Origin: a virus
IMG/VR virus record: IMGVR_UViG_3300043410_001254
Coordinates: 1-45,634 of that record
DNA: 45,634 nt
Direction: 5' to 3' (one strand)
The notes below the pieces were generated by a model. It made no database searches. It was not told where the DNA came from and saw only the letters and a program-made list of their open reading frames with translations. Made by a program: the position numbers and the translations under genes. Each line of letters opens with the position of its first letter. Positions within the stretch are counted from its first letter, which is position 1. Shown piece by piece: positions 7,926-16,433 of the stretch.

Positions 7926-8639
7926 ATGATTTACTTGTATCTAAAAGAACATAAACAGACTGGCATGAAGTACTTGGGACAAACTAAAAGAGACCCGTTC
8001 AAATACAAAGGTTCTGGTAAGTACTGGCGACGACACATCAAAGCACATGGCAATGATGTGACTACTACTATTCTAGGCGAGTACAGTAATAATGAAGAAC
8101 TTAGAAAAGCAGGCGAGTATTACTCACAGTTATGGGACATAGTAGATAGCGACGAGTGGGCCAATCTCAGACCGGAAACTGGAGATGGTGGCGGTGACCC
8201 AAGACTATGTGAGGCGTATCAAACAAAATGGAAAGAGGGAGTATTCGGTAGAAGTGGCGAAAACAATCCAAACTTCGGTAGAACAATGAGTGACGAGAAT
8301 AAAAAAGCGATGAGGGAGGGTTGGGAGAAACGTCTGAGGGAAGGTCACGCTCCATGGAACGCAGGTATGACTTACGATGAGAGTATGCTTGAACGACTAA
8401 GAGTTCCACATCCTAAGGCAAAAGGCTCAACTCAAACAAAAGAACACATCGATGCTAGAAGTAAAGCACTAAGAGGGCGAGTACCAGGCTTCGTTGGTAA
8501 AGAGCATACTAATGAGACTAAACAGGCTCAGAGGGAAGCAGCATTACGTAGACCAAAGAAACAATGTACACATTGTAATAAGACGGTCGCAGTAAACATT
8601 TATTCACGCTTCCACGGTGATAAATGTAAACACAAATAA
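7926..8639 (+). CDS. GIY-YIG homing endonuclease (SegA-like)
   Basis: Free-standing homing endonuclease. The GIY-YIG module begins right at the chosen start (MIYLYLKEHKQTG...YLGQT), and a NUMOD3 DNA-binding motif follows (GENNPNFGRTMSDENKKAM) with relatives further on. The last ~25 residues form a zinc finger (CTHCNK...HGDKC) typical of T4 seg enzymes. I place the start at 7926 because the domain begins there and GGAG lies six bases upstream; the frame is open to an ATG at 7878, which touches the previous stop. Such enzymes cut related phage genomes lacking the gene and spread by repair. Confidence 0.9.
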   Translation: MIYLYLKEHKQTGMKYLGQTKRDPFKYKGSGKYWRRHIKAHGNDVTTTILGEYSNNEELRKAGEYYSQLWDIVDSDEWANLRPETGDGGGDPRLCEAYQTKWKEGVFGRSGENNPNFGRTMSDENKKAMREGWEKRLREGHAPWNAGMTYDESMLERLRVPHPKAKGSTQTKEHIDARSKALRGRVPGFVGKEHTNETKQAQREAALRRPKKQCTHCNKTVAVNIYSRFHGDKCKHK

Positions 8640-8650
8640 AGGAAAATAAA

Positions 8651-9184
8651 ATGGCAGAAGATAATAAGAACCTTGATGAAAAGGTCGATCAGTTAGAAGA
8701 CGCAGCAAAGAAGTACGCAAGTAAAGATACAGTTATCTCAATTGGAGGGTATGAATTTACACCAGCTAAGTTGATGGTGGCATTTACTATTGTTAGTGGT
8801 GTGATAGGAACATTGTATTCCGGGTTCGAAGTCTACAAAGACTATATGAGTATGAAAAAACGTATCGCTGAATATGTAGCACCTGATCTCAGCGTATTCG
8901 ATAAGCGACTAGCAGTAATCGAAGAAAACTCACAAAAAGCTACCGACTATACTCGTGATATCAAAAACGACTTGAAACAAGACGTTCGAAGACTAGAGAC
9001 TGTAGTAGAGGGCGTAGAGCGGTCACAAAAGCAAAGTGCCCGTGAAATTGACCAGCAGGTTCGTGAAGTTCAGCAAGAATTACGCAAAAATGGCAAAGAA
9101 ACTGACCAGGCCATCAAGCAAGTCCAGCGTGAAGTCGATAGTAAGATACAGAAAGCTATAGATAATCCCCTGGCTGGAAAGTAA
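8651..9184 (+). CDS. Membrane-anchored coiled-coil protein
   Basis: 177 residues: an acidic helical N-terminus, one transmembrane segment near residues 37-58 (LMVAFTIVSGVIGTLYSGFEV), then about 110 residues of charged heptad-like helix ending in QVQREVDSKIQK. AAAGGAAAATAAA precedes the ATG. No enzyme motif. It resembles the 113-residue protein at 9573 in plan; both may be structural or spanin-like factors, but neither has a clear signature. Confidence 0.75.
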   Translation: MAEDNKNLDEKVDQLEDAAKKYASKDTVISIGGYEFTPAKLMVAFTIVSGVIGTLYSGFEVYKDYMSMKKRIAEYVAPDLSVFDKRLAVIEENSQKATDYTRDIKNDLKQDVRRLETVVEGVERSQKQSAREIDQQVREVQQELRKNGKETDQAIKQVQREVDSKIQKAIDNPLAGK

Positions 9185-9188
9185 TTGA

Positions 9189-9196
9189 GATAAATA
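9189..9196 (+). promoter_or_regulatory. T4-like late promoter
   Basis: GATAAATACTTC, 18 bases before the ATG at 9215, with AAAGGAAC between for ribosome binding. Confidence 0.8.
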
Positions 9197-9214
9197 CTTC
9201 ATAAAGGAACATTT

Positions 9215-9571
9215 ATGAAAATCAGCGAAATTACTAACGAGGGCATTATTGGTAAGACTATTGGCGGCGCTATAGGCGGCGGTCTATCTGGTATAGGTGG
9301 TACAATCGGCGGTGGCGCCATGTTAGGACCAGCCGGTGCCGTCGCAGGTGGCGCACTAGGCGGATACCACGGCATGAAGTTAGGCGCTGATGTAGGTGAT
9401 GCTATCGGTGATTGGGTCAGTGATGCTTTTTCTAGTGCTCTACAAGCATTAGGCGGAGATAAGAAGAAGGCAGCAATGAAGGTAGCACAGGATGCCAAGT
9501 CTCAAGTAAAGAATGAGGAAGAATACAAAGCTGTTATGGATCGACTTAAAAAAGTAGGGATGATTAAATAA
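9215..9571 (+). CDS. Glycine-zipper protein with capsid-targeting-like leader
   Basis: 118 residues. The first ten (MKISEITNEG) match the leader shared by several proteins in this block. Residues ~12-75 are a glycine-zipper region (GGAIGGGLSGIGG...GGALGGYHGMKLGADVGDAIG) able to insert in membranes. The rest is a basic helix. A late promoter and AAAGGAAC precede it. A packaged protein that acts on the host membrane at injection is one idea; the sequence does not prove it. Confidence 0.75.
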   Translation: MKISEITNEGIIGKTIGGAIGGGLSGIGGTIGGGAMLGPAGAVAGGALGGYHGMKLGADVGDAIGDWVSDAFSSALQALGGDKKKAAMKVAQDAKSQVKNEEEYKAVMDRLKKVGMIK

Positions 9572-9572
9572 C

Positions 9573-9914
9573 ATGGATATCGTTGAAATTCTAAAAACTA
9601 TCAAAGAAGACTGGGCATTACTGGTCTTCTTCTTTACGCTGGGCGGTTTCTGGTGGCAAGGCAAGGCATGGTTCAAGAAGATCAACGAAACACTAACGCA
9701 GGTAGGCGCAGATCACGCTCAACAAAACAAGAGCTTAGCAGAATTACACATAAAAATAGATAACTTAGACGAACGAGTAGATAAGCTAGAACTAGCTACT
9801 ACTAGACTACATGAAGAGCTTCATGATGCCGAAGTTCAATTAGCGGTTCTACAGAGCCGTGATGTAAACGAAGATAAAGCAATTCGTCGCATCTCAAGAC
9901 GAAAAACCGGATAA
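9573..9914 (+). CDS. Membrane-anchored coiled-coil protein
   Basis: 113 residues: an N-terminal segment with a hydrophobic, Trp-rich stretch (WALLVFFFTLGGFWWQG, ~14-30), then a helix with heptad pattern (LHIKIDNLDERVDKLELATTRLHEEL). It begins two bases after the previous stop, so it is co-translated. Function unknown. Confidence 0.75.
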   Translation: MDIVEILKTIKEDWALLVFFFTLGGFWWQGKAWFKKINETLTQVGADHAQQNKSLAELHIKIDNLDERVDKLELATTRLHEELHDAEVQLAVLQSRDVNEDKAIRRISRRKTG

Positions 9915-9934
9915 TCCTCTCCATATCTAGTTGC

Positions 9935-9942
9935 GATAAATA
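9935..9942 (+). promoter_or_regulatory. Late promoter almost touching the start codon
   Basis: GATAAATACTAG with the ATG only seven bases after the motif (9950). In T4 the start point lies about six bases past TATAAATA, so the mRNA would have a leader of about two bases. Confidence 0.7.
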
Positions 9943-9949
9943 CTAGAAT

Positions 9950-10486
9950 ATGAGAGCTAAAGAAATCACCAAGAATCACTGGACACTATTAGTCAATGAT
10001 AGTGAGAAGCATCTATGGTCCGAGGACTTGATGAATCTAGTAAAAAACGCATATCAACATACGAACTTAGGTAGTTTCATCAACAGTGCTAGTGAAGTAC
10101 AGTCAAGTGACTGGGTAGCACTAGATTGGGACAGTGAGCCTGATATTGATTGTACGGTATTCTATCGCAGACCTCGTCAAGGCGAACAATGGGCTGGTTA
10201 CAAGATTCAGGGTATCGGTCATGACGGCAATAAAGAGTCTAAACAACGAGTAATCGCTCGTGTAAAGAACTTATTGAGTAAGAAGGGTGTATGGATCGAA
10301 AGTAGTGATGCTTTATCTCGCACACTAGGTAGATTAGGGCTACAACCCGTAACTGATGAGAGCGTACTGCACACATTATTCCCTGGTAGTGAACTACAAA
10401 TACTGAACAACGGTGAGTATCGTCGTAAAGCAGGCGGTCGATGGGTAACAGAACAGGTATTCGGTATACCTATTGTGGGGAAATAA
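9950..10486 (+). CDS. Conserved phage-type protein of unknown function
   Basis: 178 residues starting MRAKEITKN, a variant of the shared leader. The body is a compact domain with conserved-looking stretches (SSDWVALDWDSEPDIDCTVFYRRPR, here split: DWVALDWDSEPD and CTVFYRRPR; GIGHDGNKESKQRV). I recall similar proteins in T4-like viruses, without known role. No Shine-Dalgarno sequence is present; the late promoter lies immediately upstream. It ends directly at the next ATG (TAA-ATG). Confidence 0.75.
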   Translation: MRAKEITKNHWTLLVNDSEKHLWSEDLMNLVKNAYQHTNLGSFINSASEVQSSDWVALDWDSEPDIDCTVFYRRPRQGEQWAGYKIQGIGHDGNKESKQRVIARVKNLLSKKGVWIESSDALSRTLGRLGLQPVTDESVLHTLFPGSELQILNNGEYRRKAGGRWVTEQVFGIPIVGK

Positions 10487-11677
10487 ATGAGAGCGCAAGA
10501 ATTTTTAATTGAGTTATTTGACAGTGGTAAATCATATCAGTGGGTCACTAGAGACACTGATAAGGATATAGCCAGGTTTGTCGTTGGTGGCGTTCCCTAT
10601 ACATTTACAGCAGAGGCAGATGGCAATCCAGAAAATGGACACTGGGTGGTCGACTTCAAGGATGATACTGGTACTGATGAACATTCAAGATTTGGCCTTA
10701 CTGGAAGAGGTAACTCAGTGAGAGTCATGTCTATCGTTACTGATATAATGCGTGAGTTTATATCTAAGCACGGTAATAATATCAGATTCTTGGCTTTTCA
10801 AGCAGACGAAGACGAACCATCTAGATTATCTCTATATCTTAGAATAGCGAAACGCTTGTTGCCTAACTGGATACCTGATGGTAATAGTAAAATTTATTGG
10901 CTGTACAACCCCGAGTACGATGAACGACGAAATAATCTCGAAGAAGGCTGGAAAGACTGGGTTGCTGGCGGAGCAATGGCTCTAGGTGCCTTAGGCGCTC
11001 ATGGTGACGCAACCGCTGCCACTAAACATCAAATTAACAAGCCAGCTATCTCGCAACAAGCTAAAGCTCCTGCTAAACAAGCAGTGAAGCCAGGTAAGTT
11101 AGCACATCGAGTACAACAAGTTGCTGTACCAAAGAAGATTACTCCAGAAGAGAGTCGTGGCGGCCAAACACCAGAACAACTAAAAGCATACATTCAAGCG
11201 TGTGCTGAACGATATCTACCGGCAGAAGAAGTCGCTCGTTTCATGGGCGAAGTAGCACACGAGACCGCTAACTTCACTAGTATGGTAGAGAAGAACCCAG
11301 AGAAAAACATTAAGCACTACGGTAAGCGTGGCAACCCTCTTGGTAATAAAGACATGAACGATGCGTGGCGGTATATCGGCCGTGGTTACTTACAAATCAC
11401 AGGGAAATACAACTACAAGCATTTCGGTGACAAGATTAGACCAGGTCTAGGTGACGAACTATTAGCTAACCCTGACATGGCTATGCGTAAAGATGTGGCG
11501 GCTGCTTTAGCAGTCGTATACTGGCGTGAGCGTGTAGCTCCTAAAATGCAAGCTGGCGCCAATAGTAAAGAAATCGCAAAAGCAATCAACGGCAGAAAGC
11601 CTAAGGGATTAAAAAGTCGTGAAGAGAAGACAAAGCAAGTAGCGGCAGCAATGAATAAACAAAAGAGCGTAATATGA
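10487..11677 (+). CDS. GH19-type lytic enzyme fused to a phage N-terminal domain
   Basis: 396 residues. Residues 1-150 form an alpha/beta domain with a leader-like start (MRAQEFLIELF). L151-E-E-G154 starts a second leader-like segment (LEEGWKDWVAGGAMALGALG) with a hydrophobic stretch and an Ala/Lys/Pro linker. Residues ~225-396 are a glycoside hydrolase family 19 domain: GEVAHETANFTSM with the catalytic Glu, then RYIGRGYLQITGKYNY. This family cuts chitin or peptidoglycan; in phages it degrades the cell wall. The leader and the neighbours suggest a virion-borne lysin for entry rather than only a lysis endolysin. GGGGAAATAA precedes the ATG. Confidence 0.85.
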   Translation: MRAQEFLIELFDSGKSYQWVTRDTDKDIARFVVGGVPYTFTAEADGNPENGHWVVDFKDDTGTDEHSRFGLTGRGNSVRVMSIVTDIMREFISKHGNNIRFLAFQADEDEPSRLSLYLRIAKRLLPNWIPDGNSKIYWLYNPEYDERRNNLEEGWKDWVAGGAMALGALGAHGDATAATKHQINKPAISQQAKAPAKQAVKPGKLAHRVQQVAVPKKITPEESRGGQTPEQLKAYIQACAERYLPAEEVARFMGEVAHETANFTSMVEKNPEKNIKHYGKRGNPLGNKDMNDAWRYIGRGYLQITGKYNYKHFGDKIRPGLGDELLANPDMAMRKDVAAALAVVYWRERVAPKMQAGANSKEIAKAINGRKPKGLKSREEKTKQVAAAMNKQKSVI

Positions 11678-13842
11678 GATACCATGAAGTAAATGAACAA
11701 GTAGTAGACGAAGCACCAATGAACCCTAGAGCATTCGCTAAAAGTATCGAAGCTGGACAGAACAAGGGTGTTCAAGTAGGCTTCGAGTTTGAAGTTTGTA
11801 TCCCCAGTAACAGCGTCAAGCAGTGGAAGAATGAACCACAAGCACCTGAGCCAAATAGATTCAATCCCGCTGATGATTCATGGATTGAAGGCAAGACTAT
11901 CTCCGATTTATGGGCAGGCTTCACTAGATACGGCAGACGCGGTATCAGAGAAAACATCGAAGATTTGTTTAAGAACAAGGCAGCTACTGCTCGTGTTGTT
12001 GGCGGCTCTAATGTATGGACAGTGTATGGTAAATGGGTAGAGGATCAAGTTAAAGAATTTCAGCGCACACAAAAGAGTACTGTCATTAAGAAGATGAAAG
12101 AACTGTTTAAGAATCCAGTTCTAAAGGAAAAATTCACTGATCATAGCGGTAGACACGACAATAGCGCAGAAGATCAACGCACACTTAAAGATGTAGCACT
12201 CGAAGAACTCAAAGAGAAAACAGGCTTAGATTTCAGTGGCAAGATTAGCGCGGCTGAATTGAAACAAGCACTACCTGGCATTCGTGAGGCAATGAGTAGA
12301 ATGTATTATCGTACTCATGGTCCAGTTGATAGATTATTCATGAACGTTGCTGAGGCAGATATCGATGCTGTCAATCAATTTCGCTCAACTATTCAATCAC
12401 CTGGTCGATACGGTGACCCAGCAGCCGTCGAACAACACGCTCAAGTATTCTCACGATTCTGTAATGAAGTATACGGCACCGACAATCTAAAAGAATTGTT
12501 GAAAACTAAGTGGGCATTCCGTGGCAGAACAAACAACGCAACACCAGTACTAAAAGAAAAGCTATGGTACTTCGTTACACCAGAAGCAGAAGCACCAGAG
12601 TCACTACAACCACGCTATCGCTATCGTGATGATACACCATACAAAGATGGTGCTGATTTCTTGAAAGCTAATCTAAAAGATAGCTTCGGTGATAACATGG
12701 TAATCTTTACTGGCTATCACCAAGATACTAAGAAGTTAGATAGATGGTACATTGAACCGGATGGAAGTTTACGCCCTAGTAGTGGCGATTACTCAGCAGA
12801 AGTAGTATCACCGCCACTAAAAGCCAAGGACGCTATGTTCGCTCTAAAGAAGTTCTATGAACACGCCGCTGGTATGAAACTGTATACTAACGATTCGACG
12901 GGTTTACACATCAACGTTAGTATTCCTGATACCTTAGACGTACTCAAACTAGCACTATTCGTAGGTGATCAGCACGTACTAAAAACATTCGGTCGTGAGA
13001 ACAATCGCTATGCTAACAGTATCTTACAATCACTAAAGGGTAGAGCGGATAGAGTTAGTGGTACACCGGATGAAATGAAAGACGAACTCGCGGACATCGC
13101 ACAACGATTAAGCGGTGATCACTTCGCAACAGTAAACTTCAACGGTAAGTATGTATCATTTAGACACGCAGGCGGCGACTATCTATCAAAGTTAGGTGAG
13201 ATTACTAACACCGTTGGTCGCTTTATTCACGCCATGATTATTGCTAGTGACCCTAACATGTATCGTGATGAGTACATCAAAAAAGTAATATCATTAGTAG
13301 ACAAGACTAAAAAGCCAACCAATAATGATCCTAGAATGGATATCAGAACAAACGGCATCCCTGCTATCTCCATGGACTTTGTGTTATTCAAAGATGATAA
13401 CGGACAAGTAGAGAACGCAAGAAATAGTGTAGCCGCATGGTTGACTAATAATGTCGATGCTCAATTCTATCTAGTGCCATCTGACGGTTCAGCAGAGCGC
13501 TTAATGAGAGCTAACGGACTATCAGCGTCTACTCGTCAAGCCATTAGCGATGCTGGTGAAGCAGGTTGTGTACGTGCTATCGTATACCCAACTAACAGTC
13601 GTGAATTAGATACAGTTCGTCATGTCATCAGCCGCGATAACGGCAGCCCTGGTGTAGTGGGTTCACCCTTCGGTGTGTATGATGGCGGTACTAGATATAA
13701 CAGTGGTCGTCCTAAGGTAGCAGTTGGTGCTATGATGCCAATCAAACTATCCCGTAAAGATAAAGCCTTCGCACAAGCATATCGAGGTATTGCGGGTGGC
13801 GGCGAAACAAGTAGATTGCCTCTACCTGAATCTGACGAATAA
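11674..13842 (+). CDS. Amidoligase-like protein, copy 1
   Basis: 722 residues. After a leader (MRYHEVNEQVVDEAPM) comes VGFEFEVCIP, and near residues 360-440 WYIEPDGSLRPSSGDYSAE with VVSPPL and STGLHINVS. These are the GFExE, acidic, E-SPL and GxHxxV motifs of the amidoligase family (COOH-NH2 ligase fold), predicted to join carboxyl and amino groups using ATP. A helical insert (~60-330) and an extra C-terminal domain (~540-722) are present. It begins with an ATGA overlap after the lysin gene. Substrate unknown; peptide or cell-wall modification is possible. Confidence 0.8.
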   Translation: MRYHEVNEQVVDEAPMNPRAFAKSIEAGQNKGVQVGFEFEVCIPSNSVKQWKNEPQAPEPNRFNPADDSWIEGKTISDLWAGFTRYGRRGIRENIEDLFKNKAATARVVGGSNVWTVYGKWVEDQVKEFQRTQKSTVIKKMKELFKNPVLKEKFTDHSGRHDNSAEDQRTLKDVALEELKEKTGLDFSGKISAAELKQALPGIREAMSRMYYRTHGPVDRLFMNVAEADIDAVNQFRSTIQSPGRYGDPAAVEQHAQVFSRFCNEVYGTDNLKELLKTKWAFRGRTNNATPVLKEKLWYFVTPEAEAPESLQPRYRYRDDTPYKDGADFLKANLKDSFGDNMVIFTGYHQDTKKLDRWYIEPDGSLRPSSGDYSAEVVSPPLKAKDAMFALKKFYEHAAGMKLYTNDSTGLHINVSIPDTLDVLKLALFVGDQHVLKTFGRENNRYANSILQSLKGRADRVSGTPDEMKDELADIAQRLSGDHFATVNFNGKYVSFRHAGGDYLSKLGEITNTVGRFIHAMIIASDPNMYRDEYIKKVISLVDKTKKPTNNDPRMDIRTNGIPAISMDFVLFKDDNGQVENARNSVAAWLTNNVDAQFYLVPSDGSAERLMRANGLSASTRQAISDAGEAGCVRAIVYPTNSRELDTVRHVISRDNGSPGVVGSPFGVYDGGTRYNSGRPKVAVGAMMPIKLSRKDKAFAQAYRGIAGGGETSRLPLPESDE

Positions 13843-13845
13843 ATA
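13838..13845 (+). promoter_or_regulatory. Late promoter overlapping the gene junction
   Basis: AATAAATACAGC overlaps the stop of the first amidoligase gene and ends four bases before the next ATG (13850). The predicted mRNA would begin at the start codon itself. No Shine-Dalgarno sequence is present. Confidence 0.65.
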
Positions 13846-13849
13846 CAGC

Positions 13850-15745
13850 ATGAGATTCGACCAAATTATTCAAGAAGAACAGTTAGACGAAGCCCGTATG
13901 GGCCAGTCTGACCTAGACACATTCATCAATAGCCCAGAAGCACAAGGTATCAAAGCAGGCTTTGAAGCGGAACTATGCTTTGTTGGTAAAGGTGGCGGCG
14001 GTTATGATGATAACAGTTACCCAGAAGCAGACTACGATACTGACGAGCGCACTGGCGATATTGATGATATCTGTCTCTTCTTTCATGATGGTGACTACAA
14101 TGGCCGCCGCGATATTCAATCCTTACGTGAGTCGCTACAAGAAGCATACTGGGAGTGGCGGGATGAACAGCTGGGTGATGCCTGGCACGAAGTACGTGAA
14201 GAAGTAGTGCGTGAATATATTGAAGAAAATGATTACACAGAAGATGATGAAATCGAAGCATATCTAAGAGACCACTTAGATTTAGAAGACGAAAAAGTAG
14301 ATGCTATTCTTGCTAGTGGCCCAGAAGACAAAGAACTATATGCTATCTACTTAGAAGCTGTTGATTATGCCAAAGATCAACTAGATGAACTAGTCAAACA
14401 ATCACTAGATGACCAAGACCGTAGCTATGAACTTGCCCGTGAAGAGTGGGAAGAAGCTCATTCGGATGAGTACGATGAACGTGAATGGTTACGAAGTGCT
14501 GGCTTACGTTACATGAGTGATGTTGAGCGTGAGTATGATATTCAATGGCCACACTATACGCATCCAGAAGCAAATGAAGAGGGCTTCAATGAAGAAAACG
14601 CTACTCAATTAGCTGATAGCTTACAGAATGATTTGAATGTTGAGGTAGTTGTTGGCGGTGGCTATCACAGTGTCAAGCGTACTCCAACACGTTGGATTAT
14701 CGAAGCTGATAGTAGCTTAGAGGCAGACAGTGGTGATATGCCAGCAGAAATTATTTCACCTCCAATGCCACTTGGTGAATGTCTACGCAAGATTCAAGAG
14801 TTCTTTATGTGGGCTGATAGTGAAGAAGCATATAGTAATGAATCAACAGGCTTCCACGTAGGCGTATCACTACCTCACGTTGATGGTCGTGTAGATTTTG
14901 TGAAACTAGCCCTATTCTTAGGTGACCAGTATGTACTAGATCAGTTCGGTAGAAGTAGTAACTACTACTGTAAGAGCGCATTTGATAAAATCAAGAATTC
15001 AGCACACACCGCTAACGTAGAGTCAGCATTTGAATTGATGCGTAAGGGCCTAATCGAACTAGCAACTAAGACACTCAAGCAAACTAGTGGCCATGGCAAG
15101 TATACTTCAATCAACATGAAGAATGACTATGTAGAGTTCCGCTCAATGGGTGCTGAGTATCACACTAAAGTACCTGAGATTATTGGTATGGTCAAGCGTT
15201 ACGCTTATGCTATGCACATTGCTGCTCGTCCAGATTTATTCCGTGATGAGTATGCTAAGAAGCTATATAAGATGTTGTCTCGTACTGCTGATGAAGATAG
15301 TGTAGCACTATTCTCTCGTTTCAGTAGTGGCAACTTATCTAAACAGGAACTAGTAGCACAACTCAAGGGTAGAAATCAAGAGCGACAAGCCCTGAAGCAG
15401 CCTGCTAATCAAAACGCATGGCAAATCTTCAATCGTTCTAACAACAGTGTAGCTGCCGAGTTCATCGCATCTAACGAGAATGTTGCCCGTCAGAAATTCC
15501 ATGATTACTTACAACAGCGTTCTCTAAACCCACTGAACTATATGCTACGTAGGGCAGTTGAGCCACAGAACACTGGTCAATTTACCGGCGAGTGGAAACT
15601 AGTAAACGCTGAAGGCAGAGAAGTTTATCGCTTTGGTGGTGTCGGCAACAGTCAAGCAAGTGCTAACGAAGTAGCTTCTCGTTGGTTACGTAGTCAGGGC
15701 GTCATTGACAGTTCCGAATATGATGTTCTACCGGTTATGGCATAA
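13850..15745 (+). CDS. Amidoligase-like protein, copy 2
   Basis: 631 residues from the ATG at 13850. The leader MRFDQIIQEEQLDEARM parallels that of copy 1, and the same motifs follow in order: GFEAELCF (near 42), WIIEADSSLEADSGD, AEIISPPM and STGFHVGVSLP (near 300-360), then VKLALFLGDQYVL. Between them is a very acidic helical insert (~75-250) rich in Asp and Glu, unlike copy 1. The frame is open to 13790 inside the previous gene, but the leader match and promoter favour 13850. A diverged paralogue that may act on a different substrate or as a partner. Confidence 0.8.
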   Translation: MRFDQIIQEEQLDEARMGQSDLDTFINSPEAQGIKAGFEAELCFVGKGGGGYDDNSYPEADYDTDERTGDIDDICLFFHDGDYNGRRDIQSLRESLQEAYWEWRDEQLGDAWHEVREEVVREYIEENDYTEDDEIEAYLRDHLDLEDEKVDAILASGPEDKELYAIYLEAVDYAKDQLDELVKQSLDDQDRSYELAREEWEEAHSDEYDEREWLRSAGLRYMSDVEREYDIQWPHYTHPEANEEGFNEENATQLADSLQNDLNVEVVVGGGYHSVKRTPTRWIIEADSSLEADSGDMPAEIISPPMPLGECLRKIQEFFMWADSEEAYSNESTGFHVGVSLPHVDGRVDFVKLALFLGDQYVLDQFGRSSNYYCKSAFDKIKNSAHTANVESAFELMRKGLIELATKTLKQTSGHGKYTSINMKNDYVEFRSMGAEYHTKVPEIIGMVKRYAYAMHIAARPDLFRDEYAKKLYKMLSRTADEDSVALFSRFSSGNLSKQELVAQLKGRNQERQALKQPANQNAWQIFNRSNNSVAAEFIASNENVARQKFHDYLQQRSLNPLNYMLRRAVEPQNTGQFTGEWKLVNAEGREVYRFGGVGNSQASANEVASRWLRSQGVIDSSEYDVLPVMA

Positions 15746-15763
15746 CAGTTTATCCAAATGCTA

Positions 15764-15791
15764 TTGACTGCCATATAATAAGTGCTATACT
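15764..15791 (+). promoter_or_regulatory. Sigma70-type promoter predicted to give a leaderless mRNA
   Basis: TTGACT (15764), 16-base spacer, TATACT (15786-15791), then six bases to the ATG at 15798. It is one of the few host-type promoters on the plus strand. Confidence 0.75.
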
Positions 15792-15797
15792 AATACT

Positions 15798-15986
15798 ATG
15801 TCGAAACTAAGACCAACGGCGCCAGAATTTACTTACGAGGTTATTACTCAAGAGGATCCGGAAACTGGCGATCTAATTCTACCAATACCACCAGAACTTA
15901 TGCGTGAAATGGGCTGGAAAGAAGGTGACGAACTTAGCTTTGACCAAGACGACCAAGGTCGTTGGGTTATTAGTAAAAAACCATGA
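15798..15986 (+). CDS. AbrB/MazE-like DNA-binding protein
   Basis: 62 residues. The second half (LILPIPPELMREMGWKEGDELSF... split: PIPPELMREMGWKEGDEL then WVISKKP) fits the swapped-hairpin AbrB/SpoVT/MazE fold, with the usual IPxEL..LGWKxGDxL pattern. Such proteins dimerise and bind promoter DNA, as regulators or antitoxins. No toxin gene is next to it. Its host-type promoter implies early expression, so it could repress early promoters. It overlaps the next ATG by ATGA. Confidence 0.85.
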   Translation: MSKLRPTAPEFTYEVITQEDPETGDLILPIPPELMREMGWKEGDELSFDQDDQGRWVISKKP

Positions 15987-16399
15987 GCTTCGTCTATACA
16001 ACACATCCATCTATAACATCATCAGCTACCATCTCGGTATCAGGTATTCAACCTACCAGTTCCATCACAACAACCAGTAGCGCACTCAACAATAGTTATA
16101 TTACTATATCTGGCTCAAATGGCATGAGCTACGATGACTTTAAACCAAATACTCTACACGTAAGAGGTAAATCTGAATTTGAAGATGACGCTAACTTCTC
16201 AGGCAACGTCACAATCGATGGTGTAAACTTAGCTCAATCTATCAAAAACATAGAAGCAAGACTAAATATTCTTCGTCCTAATCACAATCTTGAGAGTGAG
16301 TGGGATGAATTACGTGAGCTTGGCGAACGATATCGCCAATTAGAACGGGATATGCTGGAGAAATTGGCTCTGGTAGATACCCTGAAAAAGAAGTACTAA
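15983..16399 (+). CDS. Probable virion-associated protein with fibre-like and coiled-coil parts
   Basis: 138 residues: a Ser/Thr-rich N-terminus (~1-45), a short beta segment with NTLHVRGKSEFEDDANFSGN and VTIDGV as seen in phage fibre proteins, then a helical C-terminus (IKNIEARLNILRPNHNLE, WDELRELGERYRQLERDM). Coupled to the AbrB-like gene by ATGA. Its role is unknown; chaperone or connector of fibres is possible. Confidence 0.7.
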   Translation: MSFVYTTHPSITSSATISVSGIQPTSSITTTSSALNNSYITISGSNGMSYDDFKPNTLHVRGKSEFEDDANFSGNVTIDGVNLAQSIKNIEARLNILRPNHNLESEWDELRELGERYRQLERDMLEKLALVDTLKKKY

Positions 16400-16409
16400 A
16401 GAGGAAACG

Positions 16410-16433
16410 ATGAAAGAAACAGCCAATGGCTAA
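16410..16433 (+). promoter_or_regulatory. 7-codon leader reading frame overlapping infA
   Basis: GAGGAAACG precedes an ATG that encodes only MKETANG and stops at TAA (16431-16433), eight bases inside infA. The best ribosome-binding site in the region serves this mini-frame, not the infA ATG. It could feed ribosomes into infA by coupling or act as a sensor of initiation efficiency. Confidence 0.5.

Noticed and set aside
13790-13850. Upstream ATG as start of the second amidoligase
   Set aside because: It lies within the first amidoligase gene; the leader match and the late promoter place the start at 13850.
15798-16399. Toxin-antitoxin pair (AbrB-like protein plus next gene)
   Set aside because: The next protein has fibre-like and coiled-coil parts and no toxin fold such as PemK/MazF or PIN.
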